Source: Climacium dendroides
Taxonomy: Eukaryota; Streptophyta; Bryopsida; Hypnales; Climaciaceae
Reading direction: 5' to 3'
Length of the DNA: 64,000 bases
Assembly (NCBI GenBank): GCA_950106755.1
Contig: OX467082.1
Location: 14,756,001-14,820,000 of the forward strand
Below the pieces are notes generated by a model that saw nothing but the letters and a program-made list of their open reading frames with translations, ran no database searches and was not told the DNA's origin. The position numbers and the translations under genes are program-made. Positions within the stretch are counted from its first letter, which is position 1; each line of letters starts with the position of its first letter. Below are positions 47,617 to 60,200 of the stretch, piece by piece.

Positions 47617-49240
47617 ATGAGGAAGGCAAAAGGCTCCTTAATGTAAAATGGTTAGAAGAAGAGTACTTGACACTTTTCACTCTTAACCCCTTTGTTAGGA
47701 CTCCAACATCCCAAATGTGGATGATGAACAAAAAGTCTCCAAAGGCCATTTTAACCATGAAACTTCTCATTCATCCAAATTAATGCTTGGATTTCTTTTT
47801 AAACTTTTATGTATGATGAATTTGATGAAATTGATGTTAATAATATAAATTTATAAAGATATAAGAAAAAATATGCAAAAATTCAAGTAAAGATTTAGGT
47901 GCTAAGGGGTAGTCAGAATATGAGTTTTTTGAAAATTTATTATAAAATGAAATTTATAAAAATAATTTCAAGATGACTTCAAACAAAAGATGTAAAACAT
48001 GGTCTATTGATCATTATATCCATATAGTTAGACTACTTCTATACTAACCAATACTTTTTAATGAAATTTGAAATTAAAAGTTAAATTTTTTTTTTTACAA
48101 TTAATTGGACATTGAATATTTGTGATGTTCTCAAAACTTTTTCTTCATAAGTTCAAAATGTAAAGTTCTAATTTTGGTGATTTAAAAAAATAATTATTTT
48201 ACTTATTTTTTTAAGACATTTTTGTAGGGTTATTTTATATAAATTAGAAAAGTTACTTTAAAAGCTAGTTTTATAAATTTCATGTTGATCAAAATCTTGG
48301 TAGAAGACTCAAAAGTTTTGTAACTCTTAGAGTTATAAATAAATAATTAAATAATATCAACTTTAATATGTATTAGAATAATTTGAGATTTTTGTTAGAC
48401 TTAGAGATCAAATGGGTGTTTGTAATACTCCATCAGTACCCAAATAACCTACCCTCTATATATTTACTTTAGAATGTGATGCCAAGGTCAATATACTCAA
48501 AATCAACCTTAACCTTACAAGTTAGTTGCTTGACACCATAGGCATGATGGAAAAAATACGTGAATGCTAGAATGTCAATGACAAGCCATGAGCAAGAAGA
48601 ATTTTCAAAATTTTAGGAAAATTGAACTTCAATTGGTCTTCAATTTGTAGTCCTTGGAATGCCATATTTGATGTGGTCTTAGGGTGATTGGAAAGACCAA
48701 TACAAATTTGATTAAAATGATCAATAACCAATGAATGTTGATGAATGAAATTTGCCATTATTCAACCAATTCAATGATACGTTTGTATTTTGATAATATG
48801 GGTTTACATTTGGATTAGTTTTGGCAAGTGAATAGATTGTCCAAAATCATAGTTCTTGACCAATGATATGAAAGTGGAAAGAGAAGATTATGGATGCAAA
48901 TTGCAATTAACAATACTAAAGATGATTCCTTGACTTTTGATAGAATGAATGATCAATTATGGTTTGTAATTTAAGAACTAACATCAAATAGAATGCAGAA
49001 AACTTAGTGAAACACTTATTTATGCAATTTTAATTGAGTATGGAGTATAAGAATAACTTCAATGAGAAATTGGTGAGGTGTATTTTTTGTGTCTCTTCAT
49101 GCAATTAAGTCTCATGTGTTTCACTATCATAGCCCTCAAATCACTACATTTTTTGAAGGTTTTACTCTCAAAAAATACACAAGCCAATTGAAGCTGAGCA
49201 GTGAGAGATTATTCAACAATGTTTTGAACATCCTACAGAA
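47617..49240. other. Gene-free AT-rich DNA
   Basis: No gene or structured repeat was recognised on either strand. Confidence 0.4.
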
Positions 49241-49244
49241 CTAG

Positions 49245-49740
49245 TCTAGCCCCTAAAGTCCTAAGGTCTTTTTTCCTTCAAAATCCACTCAAAATTGTCA
49301 TTTCTATTGCAAAAAGAAAAAAAACTTTAAAAATTGTTTTTTTTATACATCTAACTATAAGATCTTGTACTACACTAGTATAAGAATGCATGGAAAAAAT
49401 TTCAAGAACTTTGACCTTTTAGATTGCAAGATATTTGCATTTAAAGTGATAAATTCAAGATTTTTTTAAGAAGATGCTTAGATTGCCCCAAAACTAAGAT
49501 TGTCCGTAATTTTCTCATCACTAATCCAAATGGAATGTCATGAATCAAAGCTTCAAATGTAGACAAAAATTTAATCTTTGAGAAAAAAAAAATTTAATTT
49601 TCAGAATTTAACTTTTTGTGATTTTTTTTTGAGTTGCCCCCCAAGTTGCTTTTTGGACTCATGGTGGTATAACTTTTGATTCTAGGCACCAATTGAAATG
49701 AAAATTATATCCCTAATAAGCTAATTTAATTTATTATCTT
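49245..49740 (-). repeat. AT-rich dispersed repeat, copy B, part 2 (holds the empty MITE site)
   Basis: This inverted counterpart of 26330-26560 and 27585-27720 includes CTACACTAGTATAAGAATGC. Inverted, this is the uninterrupted form of the Stowaway insertion site. Confidence 0.65.
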
Positions 49741-50975
49741 TAAAAAAATTCAAAAAATTATATCAAAAATTGAAATTACACGAGCCTACCTAAAATCCCA
49801 AGAGTCCCTCGTTGGACTTTAGGATTAGACTATGCAAGTTGTTGATAATATGTAATGACACTGGGTTGTTGAGTGTGTCTGAAGGATGTTTGACTATTAG
49901 TATTAATTGCACAGCTTCAATGATCAAATCCCATCCATACTTCACCATCTTTATGGATTCAATCAAATGAAGTGTAAGGGAAAAAAACAGTGACAAATTT
50001 TTTGGTTTAATTTAGAAGTTTAATCATTTTGTAGTCAAGAGCTAATTACAACTTTACAAGTCTAGTCTTACATCCTCACTTTTTATGGCATAAACAAGTA
50101 GCTCTAGAACTCTCACTGATGTTAAAATTCTTTAGGTTTTCTACTCTTACTTACTTCTTTCCTTGTTTGCCTTCAAACTAGATAGCTTGCTTTGCATATT
50201 TCTAGCATATTTCACCCAAAAAGAATGATTGATTTGTATAGTTTTTATAGTATTAGCATTGATTGTAGACCACAATGCTAGTACTCAAAGATCAATCTTG
50301 CCAATCATTTTTAATTGCTTCTTATAATTAAGAGGGATTCAAAGTGAGAAGAACAATATTCATAAAATAGATAGTATTTTCAACAACTAAGAATTTCAAT
50401 AGCCAAGAGTTTCAATTATGTTTATTCTTGTTAGATTTACAATCAAAACATTTTTAATCCTAGAAAATTGAATGAGTTCCATACATAGAAGATTGATGTA
50501 AGAGAAGCTTGACAATTGCAAAATCATATATAGGCAAGTGGAATACAACAATTCATGGTAAAATTCCTAGTTTCCAAAGGAAAAAAACAAGTTTAAATTT
50601 TTTTTTTTTTTTCAAAACTCAATTGAAATTTTTTGAAACCCTGCGTCAACATCATATTGTAATTGAAAAAGTTGGGTGGGAAATGATAGGAATTCGTTGA
50701 CATACAATACATATACCCTACAACCTAACTATGTCATTTCATCTATTCAAAAACCAATTATAACACTTTTAAATGATTTTAGGGCACCATGTGCATTATA
50801 GTCCGTTAATGTATTCTTTCTCTTTGTGAAAAATATGATTGGTATGCTATAGTATAGCATACCATTGGTTTTGTTTATTTATTGTTTAGTCAATGGAAGC
50901 TTTGATACAAAGTACTTTATATGGCAGAAGTTATTCAACATCAATCTTTTATAGCTTCCCAAATCTGTAAATTTC
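49741..50975. other. Gene-free AT-rich DNA
   Basis: The only structure noticed is a near-perfect 25-bp palindrome, TGGTATGCTATAG and its inverse, at about 50840-50865. Confidence 0.4.
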
Positions 50976-50976
50976 A

Positions 50977-51048
50977 GCAGAAATCTGTTGTTCGGTGACC
51001 AAAACAACGTCACCGAAACAACAGAAATTTCTGCGTTTTCTACTAGTG
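50977..51048. mobile_element. Truncated CACTA-type MITE end
   Basis: GCGTTTTCTACTAGTG is the inverse of CACTAGTAGAAAACGC. The preceding CAGAAATCTGTTGTTCGGTG and CACCGAAACAACAGAAAT form a hairpin. The matching left terminus is missing. Confidence 0.6.
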
Positions 51049-51609
51049 TAAAATGATATCCCATGTCCATTGTCAATGATAGTCACTATAAGAAACTAGC
51101 GTTTTTTGGGTTGTTTTCACCAAACAGGAGATGTCTTTTGCAATGTCACAACGTTGGTAGGCTTTGAGCTGGAAGAACGAGAATTATATGCAATGTCGTG
51201 GTAAACATCCACAGTGACTTGAGAGTCTCAAGTTATGTCAGTATTGACAAGATTGTCAATGTGAACATTACAAAAAACATAGTGAACTTTTTGAGGACAT
51301 CACATGAGACAAGAAGAAGCCACATTAGCATCGGGTTCATTTTTCACTGCGGGTAGATTCCACAAAGTCACTTCAGATTGAGGTAAAAAACTAACGACAA
51401 GGTAAAAACCCAGGGGGGCTTAGCTTTCATTGAAGCTTCCCAAATCTATCATAGGATGAATGAAGAAGTGTTGCATGGAGGTCTACTTGTATGTGACGTT
51501 GTCCTCCATGCTTTAAGACCTACAAATATGAGAAGGACTTCAAGGATTTTTCAAAATGTGTATTTAAGGTAAATTTTGGGGGGGGGCTATGAGTAAATGG
51601 TTGTAGGCG

Positions 51610-52500
51610 TGAAGGTAAAAACTCAAAGAGTATGTGGAGAATAATGTAAAGATGTGCTAATTAACAACCTTCAAATTTCTTCATGAGATAAATGTGGGTG
51701 TGAAACGAAAACATCATTTTCCTTAGTACCGTGGGTGTTATAAGGAAGAAATGGAGTACTATTAAAAAAAAGCTTTTCACCTAAATTGGAAATGTTCAAT
51801 GAAAAAAAAGGGTTGCACAATAGGAAAAATATACAATAACCACCTCTAGTCCTTCTCTCAGAAAAAGACAAAGTGGCATGGAGATCCTTTTTAATTATAA
51901 GGATCAAAATGTATGAAGGATGCACCAACGAAAAAATGTGTGCACTTGTCTTCAAAGCCCCCCCCCCTCCCGAATTGGGTGCAAATAGTAAAAAACATGT
52001 TGGCAACCCCAAATATATGTCTCATGGATAAAATAGGGTATGAAATGAAGACATCATTTCTTCATGTATTGTTGCAAGTGTTAGAAGAAAACAATGGGGT
52101 ATGATTTTTAAAACTCAAAATGTCTTATGTAAAAAAAATAAGTTCCTAGTGACAAAAGAATGTCTTGTACCAACCATTGGGCCTTTTCCAAAAAGATAGA
52201 GTGTAATGGACATTTTCGTCTATCACAATGAACAAAACTAATGTCTTATGGAAAAAGAAGGGTGTGGAAAAAAGAGTCTGTAAAAACCACCACAGACTAC
52301 CTTTAGAAGACTGGGTGCAAATAATAAAAATCATTTAATTTTCACAACCCACTAATTGTGTTATAGGAAAAAATAGGGTGTCTAATGAAAAAATCAATAT
52401 TGTTGCATTGCTATTGTTCTAAGGGAAAAGTAGGGTATGATTAATAAAAATCCTTCAATTTTCAGTTGAACCCAAATTGTTTAATGAAAATAATAATTTG
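51610..52500 (+). repeat. Degenerate tandem repeat of about 340 bp
   Basis: Related blocks recur: GGGTGTGAAACGAAAACATC (51695), GGGTATGAAATGAAGACATC (52036) and a diverged GGGTGTCTAATGAAAAAATC (52377). TTGGGTGCAAATAGTAAAAA (51976) recurs as CTGGGTGCAAATAATAAAAA (52311). Confidence 0.6.
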
Positions 52501-53340
52501 CAAAAAACAAAAAGTGTCTTATACCAACACTCGTTTCTAGAGAACATCGAAGCATAATGGAAGCATAAAATTTGAGATGGATTTGGTTCAATATTTGTTA
52601 TTTTTACTCAATCTCATTTAACCTTTAAAGGCTTGCAAGGAAAATGTATAAATGATAACATATTTGACTCTTAGAATTCAAATTATATATTGAAATATAG
52701 CAAGACATACACCAACATGGATTGATAATTCAAATATTAGCATTTTTCATTTGAATGCCATTTTAATATAAACCTTATCATGCTCAAATATACAATATAC
52801 GACCATTTCATAACTTACGAGACAAGTAGGATGTGCAATAATGATTGAAATTTGGCATTCCATATATCATCGAATTTAGTTTTCCATGAATACAAACTTT
52901 TGACACTATTGTATACCTCAATTCATACACCTTCTATGTCAAAGACACAAAAAAACACCACACTGTGGCCATTAGTGGGCTTCAAATCTTTGACCCCTAA
53001 AGAACATAGCCTACAATTGTGTAATCAAACTTGAAAATCCTTCACTATGTATCTTCTATTTTTTTGCTATTTATAAGTTAAAATTTTCTATTTTCTATTT
53101 CATAGATGAAATTACAAGTCTATTATTTATCATCAAAATTTCAAATTACCATAAATTTTTGAAAATGAAAATGAAGAAAATTTGTAGCAAATACAAAGTG
53201 TATTCAAAAACTGCAAAATTTTTAGAATAGAAATACATTACAATGTAGAATATTCTAGTGTAAAGAATTTTTTTGTATCACTATAGGAAATTTCATTAAA
53301 ATGGCATATTCTATATGCCATTTTTAAATTGCTTGGAATC
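52501..53340. other. Gene-free AT-rich DNA
   Basis: Nothing recognised. CACTATAGGAAATTTC at 53280 resembles a CACTA-type start but has no partner. Confidence 0.35.
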
Positions 53341-53344
53341 TGAA

Positions 53345-53530
53345 TTTTGAAAGTGCCATTTAAAATTGGTATAGATTTAAGACATCTTGGATATATATAG
53401 ACTCCAAACATATAGGACTAGTATAAATTCCAAACCGCATACTTTGAATTGTATAAGTACCATTTAGGACAAGTATAGATTTTAGACATCCAAGACTGGT
53501 ACAAATTTCAAACATCTAGGACAAGTGTAC
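53345..53530 (+). repeat. Short degenerate repeats, AGACATC..GGACWAGTATARATT
   Basis: About five units of 30-40 bp vary around the phrase ACATCTAGGACAAGTATAGA. Confidence 0.65.
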
Positions 53531-53749
53531 ATCTGTTTTGAATGTCAAAATCAAATTTTAAGGGAAAGTAGTAACAAAGTATTGAAATACACTAGAAAGT
53601 GTACCAATTTTTTGAAAAAATACCTTGTATAAAATATTTAAAAACAACTAAAATATCTTGAACTTAACTCAGCAGTGTGTACACAACATCAATAAAGTTG
53701 TACCCCAAAAATTGGATGAATGAAATTGTCTATTCTTCCATATGCACAG

Positions 53750-53895
53750 GCAAGCCGCTTTGACTCTCCAAAGGACACAAAACGTCCTCAACATCCATCC
53801 AAAGTTAAGGGTCAAACCTTGCAAGGACGCTGCGGACACGGGTGCCCAATGGATGACAGAGAATCCTTCTATGTAGGATAGAAGTGCAGATTTTC
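53750..53895 (-). repeat. Member of the dispersed repeat family (inverted)
   Basis: Inverted, this segment reads CATAGAAGGATTCTCTGTCA and then CTTGCAAGGTTTGACCCTTA, paralleling 55470-55575. Confidence 0.6.
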
Positions 53896-53900
53896 ATCAT

Positions 53901-54080
53901 TGGAATTTTGTGTAAAAAGGGGAAGTGTTGTACAGTAGTTTGACCTCCAATGGATCTCTAATGAATTTTGTGTGAAAAGGGGAAGTGTTGTACAGTAGTT
54001 TGACCTCCAATGGAGCTCTAATGAATTTTGTGTGAAAAGGGGAAGTGTTGTACAGTAGTTTGACCTCCGATGGAGCGCTC
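53901..54080 (+). repeat. 60-bp tandem repeat, three copies
   Basis: Each unit contains GAATTTTGTGTGAAAAGGGG and GTACAGTAGTTTGACCTCC, starting near 53901, 53961 and 54021. The minus-strand frame over it is an artefact. Confidence 0.95.
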
Positions 54081-55255
54081 TTGGATTTTTCTGAAGCCAA
54101 TGATTCATCACAAGGTACCGGCAAAAGGAAAGCCGATGATTTCCGCGGTGACTTGCACGTCGCCCGTTGCGTGGTCCTTAGCGCTTCCCAAGGAAAGATT
54201 GAACGTTTCGGGCCGAGCTCGCATATATAGCATTGACCACTCGTAAGTTCATTATTTTATCACTTTCCTTTGTTTCTTGTAATGATGTCTATTGTTGAGG
54301 TTCCAGGAGCAGAAACACATCCCGTTGCACAGAAATAAATGGAAAATTTGGTCCCACAGGGAACCAATTGCTAGCTCCTCTTCATTTTCATCAGCTTGTG
54401 TCAGGAGAGTGGATGACAAGATGGATTCCACCGTTTTTTGGGGGGTGTCTGACAGACGACGCGACGGCCTTCACGTCCAGTCAGCGCATCTCTTGAACCG
54501 CGCGCGTACCGGCCTCATCGATCGATCAGGCTGGATAAGTTAAGGCCCCGCCTAGCCTCCTACGAAGTCCAAACAGATGGAGTCCATTTGCACAACCAGT
54601 CTCCTCCAGGCAATGGATTCGAAAGGCAAGATTCGCGAGAGCCTGGATATAACTCGTCACACAGGCACAACTGATCGATCGACAAAGTCGTCGTCCTTCT
54701 CTCTCTATATATTCTATTGTGAAATGGTTAAAATTTCTTACTTTCGATCGAACTCCCTTGCGACTCACTCAACTGCCGGGTCGAAGCGCTCAAGGACAAA
54801 TCGATGGAGATGCTTTTGGGCAGGTGCTAAAGAGGCTTTCTTCACGTGCTGCCCATGTGCGGAGGGAGCGTTTTTTCAAATGGGGCATGGAGAGATCTTG
54901 GTGCCATTTGGAAAAGAATGGTGCCACCCCGGCTGGATTTCGATCGATGGGTACGTTGAAGTCCGTGGTTTCTCAAAGTTTCAATTTTCAATGTCAGATC
55001 GTGCTGATGAATCTTCGTCCTTTGCCTTTGCCTGATCTTTGGAATCCGCCACAACTGCCTGATGATGAGCAAGTCGGAAGTACCAAGACATCATTGTAAC
55101 TATTTCGTGCGGGAAATCGCGGATGAAACAAGGCGAGGCAGTTGGAGTGACATGGTGTTTGACGGAATTGATACCGTTCTAAACCCTGGAACGCCGGGCT
55201 GGTCACTGGAAATCATCCATTTTGGTATTGTGTGAATCATTGACTTCAAAAAAGA
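54081..55255. other. GC-moderate stretch, no recognised gene
   Basis: Open frames on both strands near 54570-55100 overlap each other and match no family I know. A promoter-like TATATATTCTATTG occurs at 54705. Confidence 0.35.
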
Positions 55256-56220
55256 ATAAAAAAAAAATCCAAGAGCACTCATTACAGGTCAAACTATTAT
55301 GCAAGGTCTCTTCTTTTTACACGAAAATTCAAGGATGAACATCCACACCTATGTCAGTGGGATTTTTTGGAATAGTAAAGGTTTGCATGCCCTCACAGTA
55401 GTGGCGCATTTATGGAGGGATTAGTTCAACAACAAATCGCCAGAAAAAAACCCTGACCTATATCTTACATAGAAGGATTCTTTGTCATCCATTAGACACT
55501 TAGTGTCATCATCCTTACAAGGTTGACTCTTAACCCTTAGACAATGAGCATTAGAGAAAATCTAGACTCTCCAAAAGGCCGCTAAGAAGTGCCGAAAGGG
55601 ACCCTTTCATTACATTTATTTTGGCTTGACAGTGATTTTTCCCCTATTGTTGCTCATTGTCACTTTTGAGCATTGATTATAAAAATAATATTATTTAAAT
55701 GTACGTACTAATCGATTTCATGATACTTGTAATTCTTGGATTGACAGGCTTGTTTGTTGCTGTCTGACTTGTCCGTTTTTATACCCTGACACAAGTCCAC
55801 TGACATATAACTATACATAAAAAAAGAAATAAAAGCGATAGTCTTTCACGAAGTTCACACAAGCTGACACAGCATCTCTGACAAAGATGCTGTCATTTTC
55901 CTAGCTCCGTAGGACTCTCCAAATAGAATGGCTTGTCAAAGCTTGACGGCCTTCTGGAGAGTCCAGATTTTCTCTAATGGCTAGTCACCGTGGAAATCAT
56001 TTGTTTGAGTACCGTATGAATAATTGGCTTAAAAAATGAAAAATCATTCATTAAAAGACAAATCATTCATTAAAAGACAAATCAATGTACAAAACCTTCC
56101 CTTTTTACACAAAAACTCCGAGAATGAATAGTTGCACTTTGTGTCCTACATGCAAAGATTTTGTGTCATTCATCAACCAGAAAATGGACACAACGTTGTT
56201 TATGGGTTAACCTTGTAAGC
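55256..56220 (+). repeat. Two further members of the dispersed repeat family
   Basis: TTTTTACACGAAAATTCAAG (55311) and CTTTTTACACAAAAACTCCG (56101), each followed by GAATGAA/GATGAAC words, repeat the phrase seen at 28930. GACTCTCCAAAAGGCC-type words recur at 55570 and 55915. Confidence 0.55.
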
Positions 56221-57271
56221 ACTTTTGAGTGTCCACAACAACATTACATTACAAGGGTAATCTTTTTGTAGAATAATCCATAATCCTTTTGTGCACCATT
56301 TAATTTGAGAGCATCCAAACTAGTACAAATGAAAGTTCATTAAACCCATGTAACACTACTAATACCCTATATCAAGGATTCATAATTATACCCAAAAAAA
56401 ATTCTATTTTTTACAACTTGCTAATTGTTAAGGGAGGGTAGTTGGGTGTTTAGGGTAGTATTTGATCCCTTCAAAAAACACTTGATTTAGAGAGGCAATG
56501 AGAATTTTAATTGATGTCTCTTGACATGAATTGTGCAATTTCTGAAAATTTGAAGATGGTTTTAAAATTGTGCTGGTGTGGACATGACATTATGGAGCAA
56601 TGACGCTTGGGTTGTCATTTGTGTCTAATATGCAAAAGGAAAGAATTGAAACGGGGGCGTACTATTTGACTATTATTTTTGTGTAACAACATGGCCCCAA
56701 CACTTTGGCTCTCAAGCTTTTTGGAAGTCTTCCCCCTTTACAGCCTTCTTAGAAGATGAGTCAGTTCGCAATGATACTTTCTCCTAACGTAAGTTTCAGA
56801 CTTGACTTGTGGAAACATTCAAAGCTGCAGTGTTACGGATACTCTGAGCTCATGCAAACGCAAGTGTGGACCTTCGAAGTATTTAATTCCTTTTCCAATC
56901 CTCATCAGCATGTTTGCGTGCAGACTGTAGACTCATCTGGATACGATTGCAGTCATTCATAACTAAGGAATAAAGTGTTCAAGAAGTGGGCCAGTTCGTG
57001 TTCCAGATTCCTTGTGCTACAAAGAAGGGTGCACTATGCATATACTATAAGTTAGACCAGCTTGGATTGGAGAATGGAGAGTAAAAGATTCACATGGAAC
57101 TTAAATTCCACTTGTATCAGTCACATTTATATACATAACTTAATCCGCAATGGTAGTTGCTACACGTGCAAAATTGCTACCGAGACTAATGTATACCTCT
57201 TGATGACAGTCTAATGTTATAACCTGCTTTGTTGTAAACTAATTAATGCTCTAATATACATTGCCCCCGTG
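56221..57271. other. Gene-free stretch downstream of trehalase
   Basis: The minus-strand trehalase stop is at 57272, so its 3' untranslated region should lie just below it. A plus-strand 68-codon frame at 56756-56962 has no recognisable content. Confidence 0.35.
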
Positions 57272-60200
57272 CTATGATGAAGGCTCCAGACAGAACATGG
57301 GTTCATCAGCTGGCCACCCGTACTTTTGTAATAACGACAACACGACGCCGTTAGTCCACCCAAATCCCGTCTGCAAACACAAACAAAAACCACTCTTCTT
57401 AGTAAGAGCATGCTCAAATATTCAGAACCACCAAGAATAAACATGATTCAGCCACTGCTGTCTTAGTTTGCTATTGAATCACATTCCTATGATTCAAATT
57501 TGCATGAATGAACACCATCCATTCAGAATGAACACATGGGTCCATAACATGGATATTTACCATGTGCATCAAGGACTAGGACACGTGAAAGTAGAGCCTC
57601 AATGTGAGAATTAACATGCCAAGGCACACACATGTACTACACATAGCCTCAATCGTTAATTGCGTTCAATCTTGCTAATACAAGAGTCTAAAAAAGACAC
57701 CATAAATTAAAAAAGAGGGAAAGACTATAATCTATTATCGTGCTCTCCACATCCAATGCTTTGATTGTTACTTCCTTAGAAATGGGCTCCAATGACGTCT
57801 TGTATAATGCAATGTTCGTTTCTAATCTTCAAGACTAAACTACTGTAATTAAATGTCCAGAAGCTGAAATAGAAGGTTAAGATCATAAAAGTACCTGAGG
57901 ATTGTACTCTCCACCACCTCCAATCTTCCCGCAACTGGTGGCGTCGTATTTTTCTATCATCTTGCCAACCTGCTGATAAGCCACAAAATTGGAGCGAAGC
58001 CAGTTCCGGGAAATATCCATAGCCATCAACCTGCCTCTCACAAGTCCACTTGCATCCAGACCTTCAATGATCATGTCGACCACCGGAGCCCATGCGTTCG
58101 GAAAGTCCCTGCACATGATAGAGAGGATTTTCACTCAACTTTGTTTCTCATGTTTCGCCAAATTATCCTTCTCACAAATGAAGGGCACCAACGAAGTAGA
58201 GCCAAGCAGCGAACTAGGGTTGTTTAGAACCATTAACTAGTTGGAAGGTAGCTAACCTACTGCGTATCAGGTAACTAATGGGGAATTTGGCTTTCAAGTT
58301 AGCTAACTGCTCCTACTTGCTTGGAGCAGGTGGATTTAACACTTCAAACCATTGGTATGGGTGCAAGAAGCTTCATTTTCCAGATTCAGGGAATTGTATT
58401 AATACGTAGAAATAAATGTGATTCATTGCAAATAGTTAGCAGGAACTAGCACCGATTTGCTGACACAACTTGGGCAATGCTGGACTTCAGTAAGTTCTAA
58501 TTCCAGAAGTTTGCAACTTGGCGGGGCCAGAATGCTAAGCCTTCCAATAAGTAAAATAAGCTCCCACTGAGAAATTGAGATGGAATGGGAGGCTCACCAT
58601 TGTTGGCCTGTGTTTCTGATGGAGGTTGCAATACCAGCTGGTTGTACCAGCCCAGAAATTTCCAGTGCTTCAATCACCTTCTCTTTCCTCACGTCTCCTG
58701 GGAGAGCACAAATAAAATCAGTTGCAGGCTCATTAGTATGACAGTCTAAATTTGGGTACCAGCATCGATCTTCTTGCAGATGAAGGGAAAGAAACTGTGA
58801 AGGTGAATTTAGGAGCTGCGCAGTACCTTTAGGTAAAACCCCAGCCCACAGAGGGATAAAATTCGAGGCATATGTGCGCCTCTTCGGCTGCCACTCATAA
58901 ACAACCTACAAAAGCAGTTTGGAATCCTCCAGTAAGCAGCTTGTTCTGAAGATAGATGAAAGCAATTAAGACGTCCCGAAAAGAAGCATCTCTAGCCTTC
59001 CCCCCCATTGTCTATTTTTTGCAACAGGAAAAAAGAAAAAAAGAAAAGGTAGTAGTCATTTCAGGGGATCTCACAGTTCTATTGTCTGTTTCACTCAAAC
59101 TACAACCGTCGTGGGACAGCCAAGCATCAAACCACTGGCCCTTGTTCCGGCTCCAGTGAATTTTCTGAATCGCTCTCTGGCGGTCCCTCGCCGCAATCGC
59201 AAACCGAGCCTCAACAGTGTGATTGCCAAGTATCTTTGCGAAGTACTCAATATTCTTCTCCATCTGAACACCCAGACATTCAAGGAACAGAATTTGAGTA
59301 CTCTGAAAAAACAATCAATGATTTTTAAATCAGCTCGGTACTTAGTCAATTGGCAAGGGAGGAGCCCTTTACCTGGAAGAGATAGGCATTCAGGTCAACA
59401 GGAATGATCATAGACGTTCGAAGAGTTCTCAAATTCTGTTGGTCCCTGCCAACAGAGAAAGATGGATATTGAGGACGGCGTTTAAGTAATAAATCAACCA
59501 AGAGGCTATAACAAAATAATTCTACTGAAGACGCCGTAGGCAATAAAGTCGATGCTCTACCAATGCAATTGAGGACTTTCGTGAGAATTTCGAAGATCTG
59601 AGCTTCCACATTACTCCCAAGTCTACAGAAACCTGAAACTATAAGCAACCAATAGCTACAATAAATTTGAAGTACTTACTCCATCCATCGAGAACTGAAG
59701 TCCCAGCCGGACTCGGCAGCTGTTGCAATGTCATGGTACAGTTGTGCTGCTCGGGTCTTGTTCATTCCTCGCGTAACATTCATGTCCTGCACTCTCGAGA
59801 GAATCATTGCAAGGTCAGTTGGAGCTTTCTGGTAATTCACAGGCGACGAAAGAGATTTTGGTTACTTTTCCAATGCGCACTGTCAAATTCAATACAATGC
59901 CTAAGATAGGACGTGCATTCCAATTTTTCTTTGATCTGATCGACTAACATCTGACTAAGAAAGCTGAATTTTGAATTAACCACAGATCAACCCAGTGATC
60001 CAATCCTTTTAGCCCTATTTGCTGTTGTTCGCCTTCGCTAAATTCAATTTTAAGCACGAAATGCAATACAGACTGGGAGAATGGGAGTAGAGCCCTACAA
60101 TGGTGAACGATTCAGGCCGAGGAGTTTTCCAGTTAGCCCAGAAGCGGCTGAGACGATGCTCCTCACCGTTGCTGTCCCGCACCCTCACCTCGTGCGGTTC

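Noticed and set aside
53869..54124. Minus-strand ORFs with three copies of LLYNTSPFHTKF
   Set aside because: They are translations of the 60-bp tandem repeat.
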